Assembly (NCBI GenBank): GCA_030159075.1 | Contig: BROG01000450.1 | Span: 62,001 to 126,000, forward strand | Source: Atrina japonica | Lineage: Eukaryota > Mollusca > Bivalvia > Pterioida > Pinnidae | DNA length: 64,000 bases | Reading direction: 5' to 3' | Part shown: positions 57,019 through 64,000 of the stretch, one piece after another | Layout of the letters: every line of letters begins with the position of its first letter | How positions within the stretch are numbered: the stretch's first letter is position 1 | The notes under the pieces: generated by a model | What the model was told of the DNA's origin: nothing | The model's database searches: none | Seen by the model: only the letters and a program-made list of their open reading frames with translations | Translations under genes and position numbers: made by a program

Positions 57019-60000
57019 ACACCTACTGTGACAAGGGACCTCAGTTTTTACTGTCTCAATCCGAAACACAGGAAACCAACCTGACACCAGCTGGACTCGA
57101 ACTCACGACCTCACGATCAAGAGTTGAGTGCGCTACCAACTGAACCAGGTCGGCTCCAAATAAATAGAAAGATCAACAAATAATTAGATAGGCTACATGT
57201 ATAAATGAATAAATAAATGTATGAATGAAATTTTTAGTAAGATATAAAAATAAGAATAAAGAAATAAAACACAGTTTGGGAGTATTGATGAATCAATAAC
57301 ACCAACAGAATGAAAATAAGCAATATTTTTACTTGGGTATTTGTAAGCCCGGTTTTCACTACTTTGATTGATACTAGATGAAGATTTTGTTGTATCAGCA
57401 GTAGACTAACTAGACCTCAGAGTTCCAGTGTAAATTAACTATACAATTCATTACCTCTAACATTGCCTTCTCTTCCTGCAGTTTATCAACTTGTGTTTTA
57501 CTTTTCTGAACAGTACTGTCCAATATACTCTGATGTGTGTTACACTTGCGTTCAAAGTCCTTCACCATTTTTTCTAATTCTTCTACACGTCCTTCATATT
57601 TTCTTTTACTGTCATCTACCTACAGAATATTATCAATAACAAAGAAAATGTTAACATTGCTATGAAGATTTGATGATGTATCATATTGTTGATGGACACA
57701 GTATGATGAAATTGAAATTTTATGTCCAACTGACTCAGTTTAAAGAAATATCAAATCTGTAATATGACTCAGTTTACAAGAAATATCAAAACTGTAATAT
57801 GACTCAGTTTACAAGAGATATCAAACCTGTAATATGACTCAGTTTAAGAGATATCAAACCTGTTTAATGAGATTTCAGAACTATAATATCACTCAATTTA
57901 AGAGATATCAAAACTATAATATGGCTCAGTTTAAGAGATATCAAAACTGTAATATGGTTCAGTTTAAGAGATATCAAAACTAATATGACTCAGTTTAAAA
58001 CAGATATCAAACCTGTAATATGACTCAATTTACAAGAAATATAAAACATGTATAGGTCTACCAAGGTAAATGGGACTGATTCATGTACCATGTGATACCG
58101 ATAAAGTTTGTACGATACTAGTATATTCAGTGGTGATGGAACGTAACTCTTCGTAATCTTCCCGCTGAAATGATGTTAATGCGGGATATCGTCTTCTAGC
58201 ATCATTCCATCACTAATAGATACAATAGTCCCGCACAAACGTTATCAGGTATCACATGGTACATGAATTAGTCCCACTGGCACATGTTTACAAATACAGC
58301 AAGTTTAAATTAAATCAGAACAGGGGTGAAAGGCTTCTTGTCAATACAAAAATATTCAGGCTTCAGTAATACATGGAATCTGTGCAAGATAATACATTTT
58401 ATCTGTACAACCTATTTTGGAGAATAGACCATATTGTTTTGGTTTTTGACAAAACCCAGATGCGTCACTTTACCTTGGTAGACCTGTAATATGACTCCAT
58501 TTAAAAGAGATAGCAAACCTTAAATATATACTTTAGAATTGTTTATTTAGTGATATGAACATATATGGTGATGTGTAGATTGCATGTAAGTGGGTACCTG
58601 TTTATGTAGCATTTCATTCTCCTGGATTTTATTAAGTAATTCTTCACTATACACTCCTGGAGAGGTGGGGGTTGGAGGACTATAATCTGCATGCTTATTC
58701 TGTAAAAACGAAATTGGTGTAGAACAAAAAAAAAACAAGTTATCAGTCTCTTTGTCAATATGGTAGTATAAAGGTGGAAATGTGAGTAAAAACAAATAGT
58801 GTAAACAACAATAAAGTATAAGAAATAGCAAACTGTACACACACAAGTAGGAAATAGCTTGGATTATGACCAATGGATTCATAAACTTTGCTTGATTAGT
58901 TACTATCTATTATGTGAGTTGTTGTATTGTCAAAATCAACAAACAAGAGGCAGAGAAATATTTTGTCAGTCAACCATCCGTATCTACAGTCAGTCACCAG
59001 AGTCCCAGTCGTAACTACAGTCAGTCACCTGAGTCCCAACCACATCTACAGTCAGTCACCTGAGTCCCAACCACATCTGCAGTCAGTCACCTGAGTCCCA
59101 GCATTATCTACAGTCAGTCACCTGAATCCCAGCCTTAGCTAGTCAGTCACCCGAGTCCCATCCACATCTTCAGTCAGTCAACTGAGTCCAAGTCATATCC
59201 TTAGTCAGTCACCCAAGTCCCAGCCACATCTTCAGTCAGTCACCTGAATCCCAGCCCTATCTACAGTCAGTCACCTGAATCCCAGCCCTATCTACAGTCA
59301 GTCACCTGAGTCCCAGACATATCTACAGTCAGTCACCCGAGTCCCAGCCCTATCTACAGTCAGTCACCTGAGTCCCAGACATATCTACAGTCAGTCACCT
59401 GAGTCCCAGACATATCTGCAGTCAGTCACCTGAGTCCCAGACATATCTGCAGTCAGTCACCTGAGTCCCAGACATATCTACAGTCAGTCACCAGGGTCCC
59501 AGACATATCTACAGTCAGTCACCAGAGTCCCAGACATATCTACAGTCAGTCACCTGAGTCCCAGACATATCTACAGTCAGTCACCAGAGTCCCAGACATA
59601 TCTACAGTCAGTCACCCGAGTCCCAGACATATCTACAGTCAGTCACCAGAGTCCCAGACATATCTACAGTCAGTCACCAGAGTCCCAGACATATCTACAG
59701 TCAGTCACCCGAGTCCCAGACATATCTACAGTCAGTCACCCGAGTCCCAGACATATCTACAGTCAGTCACCCGAGTCCCAGACATATCTACAGTCAGTCA
59801 CCAGAGTCCCAGCCCTAACTTTATCATAAACCTAAAAATTAACATATACAGTAAAACTTCGATGAGTCAAAGTTCAAGGGACCACCTAGAAAAGTTCGAA
59901 ACATCGGGACTTCGACTCATGGATGGTAACCAAGAATCATTCAATTTTTAGTTTTAAAGGTTCTATAAGGTGTACATGATTGTATTAAGACATATGTACA

Positions 60001-62078
60001 TTATAATTATTAATTAGTGCTAAATTTAACTTAATGTTTGTGAAATTGAAACATTGTGTGTTTATTAGAAGGACAAGAATTATCATGGGGCGATTCCGTA
60101 CACATGTAAATTTGCACTTCGAATTACATGTGGGAACTTTCCTTGTTTTTATAGAAATGGGCCCAAAAATTTATTTGAAACATCGAGAAATTTGATTTAT
60201 AAAAGTTCGAATTATAAAATGTTTTAAGTAGCTTTAAATAACAAAATCATTCGGGACTTTGTCAATATTTCGAAACATCGAGAAATTTGTCTCATTGAAG
60301 CTCGACTCATCGAAGTTCTACTGTATTGCACATTTTTATGACACATATCTGCAATGTACATGATGATATATTTTGTAACAGATTGTAATAAGTCACTGGT
60401 AAGTCACTTCAGTGACTTTGTCCTTTCAACACCATAGATCATAATATACTTGTCTAGTACCAAAAAAAAGGGGGGGCCTCCGTGGCCGAGTGGTTAGAGC
60501 ATTGCGGTTTAAATCACAAGGCCTCTCATTTCTGGTTCGAATCCCACTAGGGTCATTTCGAATTAAGTGGGAAAGTTTGTCAGTTTTCTTGCGGAAGGTT
60601 TGTAGTCTTTACCCGGGTAACCGGGGTTTCTCCTCCACCAATAAAAACTGGACGCCATCATATGACTGAAAGATTGTTGAGTATGGCGTAAAACAAAAAA
60701 ATTAAAATCAAATCAAATCAAATCAAATCTAATACAAACAAAAAAGTATACTATTAAAGTACATAGGAAGAGAGGGTTTATGACAAAATTTGATTGACTG
60801 TACATGATTTCTCAATAACAAGGTTAAACATCATGAATTCACATCCAATTTACAGTATCACAAATGACTGTTAAGTCACACATCTCACCTTGCCTTTCTT
60901 TTTGTTTGCATCAACCTGATCTAGTTCTTCTTGCAGCAGAAGTACTCGTTTGGCAAGTTGTTGATTTCTAAATGTTAGACTATCAATTTCTTGTTCAAAT
61001 TTACGCCCTGCCTGTTCCCTTTCTTTTAATTTTTCCTACAAAAAAGTTTCATTTTCAATCTTGGAGAAAGATGAGAACATATGTTTATCTTAAATTTCCT
61101 TGCAAAACAAAAAATAACATAATTTACATGACAAACTCACATATAGTACTGGTACACTTCTCTTCTAAACAGAAAAACTTGACATTTTAGTTAAGACCAT
61201 TATACCTATCTTCATGAATGTAATTTATGTATGATGTAGATATAGATTTCACTACAAGTGTTAGTTGATTATCATTTTTATCTAACTCGATTTAGTTAAT
61301 TTTCAAAATTTGAAAGACACAAGGTTTACGGAGTGTCTTTTCAAATTTTGAAAATTAACTAACGAGAGTTAGATAAACATGATAATCAACTTACATGAGT
61401 TGTGGAATCTGTTTCTACCATAACTTAAAAGCACTGATTGATAGTATGGATTATTAGCCTACATCACGTCTAGACACTATCATGTTTGGACTCTCATGAT
61501 CGCTTCAAACTTGAACGTCCTTCAATCTCTTCATTCATCTGATGGTTGGCAATGATGTCATTTAGTGTTTGTGACATCACTTAAACAGCCCTGTTGATTA
61601 TTTGTAAATGCTAACTAAATTCAGCTTCATTTATACTATGGCTTGAGAGTGGTATAACAACACAAGTTATGGTAGAATACCACATTCATGACTTAAATTG
61701 TTACATAACAATTTTGAAGCAAATATCCAACAAGATTACAATTACTTCTAGATTTTACAAATAAAATTTATTTCTATCTAAACATGATCAACATTTTATG
61801 TTTATTATCATCTGTTTGAAAAATATCTACAGAAAAGAAATACTTAGTATAAAGGGTCATAACTTTGTAAAAAACTGGTGTTGATAGATCAATAGATGTA
61901 CAGCACCATCACCATAAAAGTCCATTTTCTATCAATGGCATATAAAATATATATAATAAATTGTTTCTTTGCATCTCTCATAAATATAATGTATACAGTG
62001 TTTACAAACCTTTAATTCATTGCATACTCCCTGCTCATCTAAATATGCCTTTTTCAGAACTGGAATTTGTGCCTTTAA
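39163..62078 (-). CDS. PPP1R21: PPP1R21 (KLRAQ motif-containing coiled-coil protein), 5'-partial
   Basis: Protein phosphatase 1 regulatory subunit 21, a coiled-coil subunit of the endosomal Rab5-effector FERRY complex. Minus-strand exons, 5' to 3': 62078-62010, 61035-60889, 58699-58598, 57619-57455, 55054-54996, 54622-54528, 53489-53287, 52779-52678, 51963-51875, 50981-50845, 49968-49876, 49214-49087, 48308-48048, 47124-47023, 46020-45868, 44361-44215, 42067-41969, 41019-40882 and 39186-39163. All are GT-AG and in phase: 770 residues, against about 780 in vertebrates. Family landmarks are LKAQIPVLKKA (KLRAQ region), SLTFRNQQLAKRV, THDRRHQLRAR, NFYTYSEQR, NKLLPYQL, LEQDKEHWMLE, LQMADSKAV, and the C-terminal TTKSYEGQLSMMSEHLASMN. 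The first coding exon (residues before LKAQ) is missing and should lie right of the window. The last exon adds only SSRKFRK and a stop, by analogy to the basic vertebrate tail. Four donors are embedded in tandem arrays. Confidence 0.95.
39828..40045. repeat. Three diverged tandem copies in the last PPP1R21 intron
   Basis: GCAACAAGTTAGTACACAGA, GTAGCAAGTTAGTAAACAAA and CACAGCAAGTTAGTATACAG head three copies spaced about 80-90 bases. A cluster of ACTGGT/ACCAGT words follows to 40310. No exon seen. Confidence 0.6.
41107..41369 (+). mobile_element. tRNA-derived SINE, family 2 (copy A), 11-bp TSD
   Basis: Head GACCTCCATGGCTGAGTGGT resembles box A of a Leu/Ser-type tRNA and GGTTCGATTCCCACTGG is box B. 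The body has CTTCCCGGATACACTG, and the tail module ATATAACTGAAAAGTTGTTG...GCGTGGCATAAA is related to that of family 1. TACTTCAAATT is duplicated at 41096-41106 and 41370-41380. Sense to the plus strand, antisense to PPP1R21. Confidence 0.9.
42240..44250 (-). repeat. 35-bp array, about 56 copies, of a PPP1R21 exon end and donor
   Basis: On the minus strand the exon ends AAAGCTGTTACCTTTCACTC AGAG|GTAAGA at 44215. The unit AATAGTAAAGCTGTTACC plus TTTCACTCAGAGGTAAG repeats from there to about 42240 with few mutations, almost filling the 2.15-kb intron. Each unit carries a donor-like AG|GTAAG and a pyrimidine-rich TTTCACTCAG that resembles an acceptor. A higher-order variant with AAAATAATTTTACGATC recurs several times near the exon. 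Confidence 0.96.
44526..45363. mobile_element. Outer MITE with CACTTAATTGCAT termini
   Basis: Left GAGTCGATTCCACTTAATTG and right CAATTAAGAGGAATTCACTG are inverted. AATTGCATATTCCTGTTAAC-type words recur inside. It is interrupted by a second element at 44877-45339. Confidence 0.7.
44877..45339. mobile_element. Inner MITE nested in the element at 44526-45363
   Basis: TACCGTATTCAACCCATTAA and TTAATGGGTCAAATACAGTA are inverted termini, with GCGCCC / GGGCAC next to them. Insertion at TA is consistent with Tc1/mariner/pogo-like mobilisation. No coding capacity. Confidence 0.75.
46138..46337. mobile_element. Non-autonomous TIR element with 5-bp TSD (copy 2)
   Basis: CAGACGACAAAATAACA and TGTTATTTTGTGGCCTG termini, flanked by GATAG on both sides. 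Sister of 17535-17723, which has a CACTA duplication. The two copies are diverged inside but align along their length. Confidence 0.82.
47238..47402. mobile_element. 165-bp MITE with TATAGAACCTGT termini
   Basis: TACAATAGAACCTGTATTGA and TCAAGACAGGTTCTATAGTA are inverted ends. The interior GTGAGACCAC and GGTCTCTCAAGACAG link it to 15611-16034 and 63799-63985. Confidence 0.75.
47650..47960. repeat. Copy of the dispersed repeat at 4085-4960
   Basis: AAATGGGCATAAATTTTCAA...AATAGAT and later GGTCAAAGTCCAAAGTAAAG GTCAC match the family at 4.1-4.9 kb, here with one unit only, in a PPP1R21 intron. Confidence 0.6.
48480..48992. repeat. ACAGAT/GGACAAAC-rich minisatellite
   Basis: Degenerate units such as AAATGGACAAACAGATGGAC AGAAGAACAA, about 40-45 bases with a higher-order period near the left end. 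The unit has no minus-strand stops, so all three minus-strand frames stay open for 135-234 codons. That is a composition artefact and not a gene. It lies in the PPP1R21 intron between exons 49087 and 48308. Confidence 0.88.
50208..50885 (-). repeat. 87-bp array, eight copies, of a PPP1R21 exon end and donor
   Basis: The exonic AACTTGATACATATGTTGAC CTTCTTGCAGCACAGA|GTAAATAC at 50885-50838 is repeated seven more times toward 50230. Most periods are 87 bases, that is 29 codons, so the frame LDTYVDLLAAQSKYYLLFRC continues open through several copies. One copy is shortened (about 81). The donor nearest the acceptor (50845) gives the family-conserved junction. Confidence 0.95.
51276..51366. mobile_element. 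TTAA-bounded mini-transposon (copy 3)
   Basis: TTAA at 51276-51279 and 51363-51366 around CACATTTGGACTGGTCTAAG TCATTGATTTACAGAAGAG. Family of 12696-12786. Confidence 0.7.
51392..51590. mobile_element. MITE with AGGTCTACCAAGGTAA termini
   Basis: TATAGGTCTTCCAAGGTAAT...GTGGCAC at the left and GTGCCAATTTACCTTGGTAG ACCTGTA at the right are inverted. The same terminal sequence bounds the composite element at 58054-58489. Confidence 0.7.
51994..52175. repeat. Duplicated GT-rich segment, copy 1
   Basis: ATACCCTCTGTCTGTTTGTG through the GT-rich tract to TTGAACTGCATTGTTTCATT is repeated almost exactly at 52338-52515. The whole unit of about 180 bases, not just the GT tract, is duplicated. Confidence 0.9.
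52338..52515. repeat. Duplicated GT-rich segment, copy 2
   Basis: Second copy of 51994-52175, about 344 bases away in the same orientation, with small deletions in the GT-rich part. Both lie in the PPP1R21 intron after exon 52779-52678. Confidence 0.9.
52630..52725 (-). repeat. Two 48-bp copies of a PPP1R21 exon end with donor
   Basis: 52725-52678 is the exon end (FLSTLNEDALTTL) and 52677-52630 is its copy; each is followed by GTAAGTCATTT. The unit is 16 codons, so use of the distal donor adds VSHFLSTLNEDALTTF in frame with no stop and keeps phase into the next exon. Confidence 0.95.
52982..53157. mobile_element. TACAGTGAAACCC-ended MITE
   Basis: TACAGTGAAACCCACTTATA and ATATCTGGGTTCAACAGTA are inverted ends. 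The interior TTATTTGAAATGATTTTGAT and GGTTATTTTGATAACC are typical of pogo/Tigger-derived miniature elements. Confidence 0.75.
53865..54535 (-). repeat. 24-bp array, about 28 copies, starting on a PPP1R21 donor
   Basis: The exon 54622-54528 ends TTTATAGATACCA|GTAAGTAAT. The unit AGATACCAGTAAGTAATCAG TTAC (minus strand) repeats about 28 times to 53865, each with a GTAAGT donor and a TTACAG acceptor-like word. Some copies lack GTAAGTAA (12- to 16-base variants). Confidence 0.93.
55335..55540. repeat. Imperfect direct duplication of about 120 bp
   Basis: ACATCAATGTCTGTTAAGGT GGTATCATTGGAGGCTAC and ACATTAATGTCTGGTAGGTG GTATCATTAGAGGCTATAC head two copies that both end CACCACAAATGAGACTATAT. Intronic. 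Confidence 0.75.
55724..55841. repeat. 59-bp exact tandem duplication
   Basis: TCTGATGTTGTTCATACAGT...AGATACAGTATTTT occurs twice back to back (55724 and 55783). Confidence 0.95.
56872..57158 (-). mobile_element. tRNA-derived SINE, family 1 (copy 2), 11-bp TSD
   Basis: Same family and orientation as 10786-11071, more diverged (tRNA head GAGCCGACCTGGTTCAGTTG). AATAAATAGAA is duplicated at 56861-56871 and 57159-57169. In the PPP1R21 intron between exons 57455 and 55054, in the gene's sense. Confidence 0.9.
57725..58045. repeat. Degenerate tandem repeat of about 35-40 bp
   Basis: TATGACTCAGTTTACAAGAA and ATATCAAAACTGTAA alternate in about nine diverged copies. Not attached to an exon boundary. 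Confidence 0.85.
58054..58489. mobile_element. Composite foldback element with AGGTCTACCAAGGTAA ends
   Basis: AGGTCTACCAAGGTAAATG at 58054 and TTTACCTTGGTAGACCT near 58473-58489 are inverted. Inside, 58071-58275 is itself a foldback: TGGGACTGATTCATGTACCA TGTGATACC is mirrored by GGTATCACATGGTACATGAA TTAGTCCCA, with arms of about 75 bases. The outer ends match the MITE at 51392-51590. Confidence 0.75.
58975..59815. repeat. 31-bp minisatellite, about 26 copies
   Basis: Unit CTACAGTCAGTCACCTGAGT CCCAGACATAT, well conserved at the right and diverged at the left. In the intron between PPP1R21 exons 60889 and 58699, away from both. Confidence 0.95.
59847..60325. mobile_element. 479-bp pogo/Tigger-like MITE
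   Basis: TACAGTAAAACTTCGATGAG TC and GACTCATCGAAGTTCTACTG TA are inverted termini with TA outer bases. GAAACATCGAGAAATTTG recurs inside. No transposase. Confidence 0.85.
60471..60727 (+). mobile_element. tRNA-derived SINE, family 2 (copy B)
   Basis: Head GCCTCCGTGGCCGAGTGGTT and box B GGTTCGAATCCCACTAGG, better preserved than copy A at 41107. The body has TTACCCGGGTAACCGG, the tail module ATGACTGAAAGATTGTTGAG TATGGCGTAAAAC and a (AATC)n end. Imperfect flanking duplication TCTAGTACCAAAAAAAAG / TCTAATACAAACAAAAAAG. Antisense to PPP1R21. Confidence 0.88.
61263..61391. repeat. 129-bp hairpin with about 60-bp arms
   Basis: AGTTGATTATCATTTTTATC TAACTC... GAAAGACAC is mirrored by GTGTCTTTTCAAATTTTGAA... 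TGATAATCAACT around a 12-base loop. Likely a foldback MITE in the first visible PPP1R21 intron. Confidence 0.85.
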
Positions 62079-62758
62079 CTGAAAAAAAAATATACATGTA
62101 TATATCTGTATTATTATACTATTCTAATTTAGATGAACTTACTTTTGTCTTGATAGTCATGTGACCTTCAGAGTGGTCTAATAGACCTAGGGTACTGTTT
62201 ATTGTTACACTGTTTATAAGAAAGTATCTCAGCTTTCATGTATGTCAATAAACACTCAGGTCACTTTCAGACAAATCAATCAATCAACATGGACTAGACC
62301 CAAATCTCAAAGTAAAACCTGAAAAGTATTGATATTTGGATTTATCATATTTTTTAAGTTATTTAATCTAAGTTATACCACATCTTAATTATTAAATATC
62401 GGTAACAAATGAAGATTTTCACACCTTTATCATTGACAAAAGACTAATCTAAAATTATTGTTTGTTTGTTATATCAAAATGATGAATTTACAAAAATAAA
62501 TACGTAAATAAATTAAACCTATAATACTAAGGGTTTAAGGTCACATGACTTTATAGTGAAATCTAAAGCAGATTTTGTCCATTGTGAAGTGTCAAGCATT
62601 TTTATTTTTTTATTTCTGCTGTTTTTTATGTTGTAGTTTATACCTCCATGTTTGTTGGCAATAATGACTAAATAATATTAAAATGCATTATAGTTGGAGT
62701 GACTGATGTGAAATGCTTGTATCTATTTGACATTCTTTGTTGAAACCAGTGTACTTAC

Positions 62759-62980
62759 ACAGCAGACATTCTCGTCTGATGTTCTCTGGCTACTATTTGA
62801 AGTGTAGCTTTGGAGACACCACTTTTTTGAATGGCCTTTCTGCTGACATTTCAAGAAATGCTTCAAATGATTAATCATTATATCACAGCTTTGTGTTGAT
62901 ACTTGAACATCACAACTCAGAAGGCAGTGACTGATTTTACAGCATTCTGAAGGAAGGCAGTTTTTACAAGAAAAATGGTT
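62759..62980 (-). other. Cys/His-rich open stretch with a good donor, possible exon relic
   Basis: A 74-codon stop-free minus-strand stretch ends in TGCTGT|GTAAGTAC, a strong donor, and has a fair acceptor TGCCTTCCTTCAG at 62946. Residues include FSCKNCLPSECCKISHCLLS, SCDIMINHLKHFLKC and SKKWC. The C-x8-H-x3-C spacing resembles one half of a TAZ-type zinc finger, but the following CxxC is missing. It lies upstream of the first visible PPP1R21 exon and would join it in phase 0. PPP1R21 proteins do not carry such a segment, so a relic or unrelated exon is as likely. Confidence 0.3.
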
Positions 62981-63024
62981 TTAATTATTTAATGACTTTT
63001 ATATCTATGGTACATAAACAGAAA

Positions 63025-63110
63025 AACTTGCTTTAGCGACCACCTGTGTATAAAGATGACCTGGTCATAAAGACTGTTTTTGCTGTCCCCAAATAGTATC
63101 ATTTACTCCT
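63025..63110. mobile_element. MITE remnant, family of 18603-18737
   Basis: CTTTAGCGACCACCTGTGTA TAAAGATGACCTGGTCATAA AG is the reverse complement of the right half of 18603-18737. Ends not resolved. Confidence 0.5.
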
Positions 63111-63798
63111 TCATGGCACCTGATACCTCCTCATGATTTTCAGGGATCAGTGTGTTTCCAAATTTCACCTGATTTGTATATTGTCCCCAAAAATGGCCTA
63201 GGAAATTCTCTGATATCTGTGATTTTTATATTTGAAAACCCCGGGGCCCGATCTTGTAGTTTTAACTTTCACTTTCCAATTTTGTAGTTTGTTACTGGTG
63301 GCAACACTTCATACCTAGTAACAGTACATGTATCAAAAGAGTTATTACAAAATCGATCCATTAAAATTAATCAGACTTGCCAACCTTGAAAAATTTTAAT
63401 GGGGGAGATTTTTCAATCTCATGGAGGAGACTTTAAATTTTAGTAAGAATTAATAGGAAAATTCAAATTTTTCATGGGGGAAATATGCATTTTTCTTGGA
63501 GAAATTATCAAAAATTTTCATAAAAAATAGGGACTCTCCCTATTCATGGGAGAGACTTGGCGAGTATGATTAATATCTTCAAACCCACATAACCTGAATG
63601 TTGACTTTAATGTAAGATAATCTGTCCAAAAAAAATAAGATTTTTGAAATGAATTTTGAGATAACAATCCAAATACGTTTGAAGATGTAAGTTTATGTTT
63701 TTTGGTTTTTTGTTTAATTCTGACCTGGAACCCCAACAATTACTACAATGTGTCACTCATCATATGCACTGTTATGGAATATGTGTATTCAGCAGTGT

Positions 63799-63985
63799 AG
63801 TAGAACCTGTCTTGAAATATCACCCCTTCTGGCATTGAAATGTGGTCTTACAAGACAGTTGGTCTCTCAAAAGAGAATTGATATAAAGGATTTTTTTTAA
63901 CCAAGTGGTTTTCTGAATGTGGTCTCACAAGACAGGTGGTCTACTAGGACAGTGGTTTTACAAGACTCCAAGACAAGTTCCACTG
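63799..63985. mobile_element. TAGTAGAACCTGTCTTG-ended MITE
   Basis: TAGTAGAACCTGTCTTGAAA and CAAGACAAGTTCCACTG are inverted ends, and the interior GTGGTCTCACAAGACAGGTG matches 15611-16034 and 47238-47402. The window ends just after it without showing the first PPP1R21 coding exon. Confidence 0.65.
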
Positions 63986-64000
63986 GGAAATTTTAAGACA

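Noticed and set aside
58975..59815. CRISPR-like array (31-bp units)
   Set aside because: Units are contiguous with no unique spacers, and the host is an animal; it is a minisatellite.
62090..64000. First coding exon of PPP1R21
   Set aside because: I looked for an exon ending with the family N-terminus before LKAQ on the minus strand and found none; it is probably beyond the window.

Overview
This is an AT-rich, intron-rich animal genome window. The organism is probably a mollusc, most likely a bivalve. The evidence is long GT-AG introns, two tRNA-derived SINE families that share the mollusc-type 3' module (the reverse complement of TTTAACGTCCCACTC...CATATGG), many TIR and foldback mini-transposons, and animal orthologues. 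All gene models were assembled by hand from splice consensus, reading phase and family motifs; no search or transcript was available.

Layout. (1) 366-5566, plus strand: a five-exon gene for a 201-residue basic protein I do not recognise, with two perfect TGACGTCA sites upstream. Its second intron holds a Ty3/gypsy pol fragment inserted into a small tandem repeat. (2) 5.6-16.8 kb: gene-poor DNA with foldback elements, a SINE and (TA)n tracts. (3) 16828-32289, plus strand: an eleven-exon acyl-CoA synthetase of the 4-coumarate-CoA ligase/luciferase-like family, 584 residues, with a mitochondrial-type leader. (4) 32.3-39.1 kb: the convergent intergenic and 3' UTR region, with a dead mariner transposase. 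(5) 62078 down to 39163, minus strand: nineteen exons of PPP1R21 (770 residues), lacking only the first coding exon, which should lie beyond the right edge.

The two well-supported genes converge tail to tail and have no evident functional link. PPP1R21 is an endosomal coiled-coil adaptor. The ligase should activate an organic or fatty acid to its CoA thioester.

The most striking pattern is architectural. At seven exons in these two genes, a tandem array starts on the 5' splice site itself. The repeat unit contains the last exonic bases plus the GT donor and is copied 2 to about 56 times into the intron (20.28, 29.58, 31.0, 44.2, 50.8, 52.7 and 54.5 kb). These rows of duplicate donors are the best candidate here for something not well described. 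At 44.2 kb the array nearly fills a 2.1-kb intron; at 52.7 kb the copy stays in frame and would add 16 residues.
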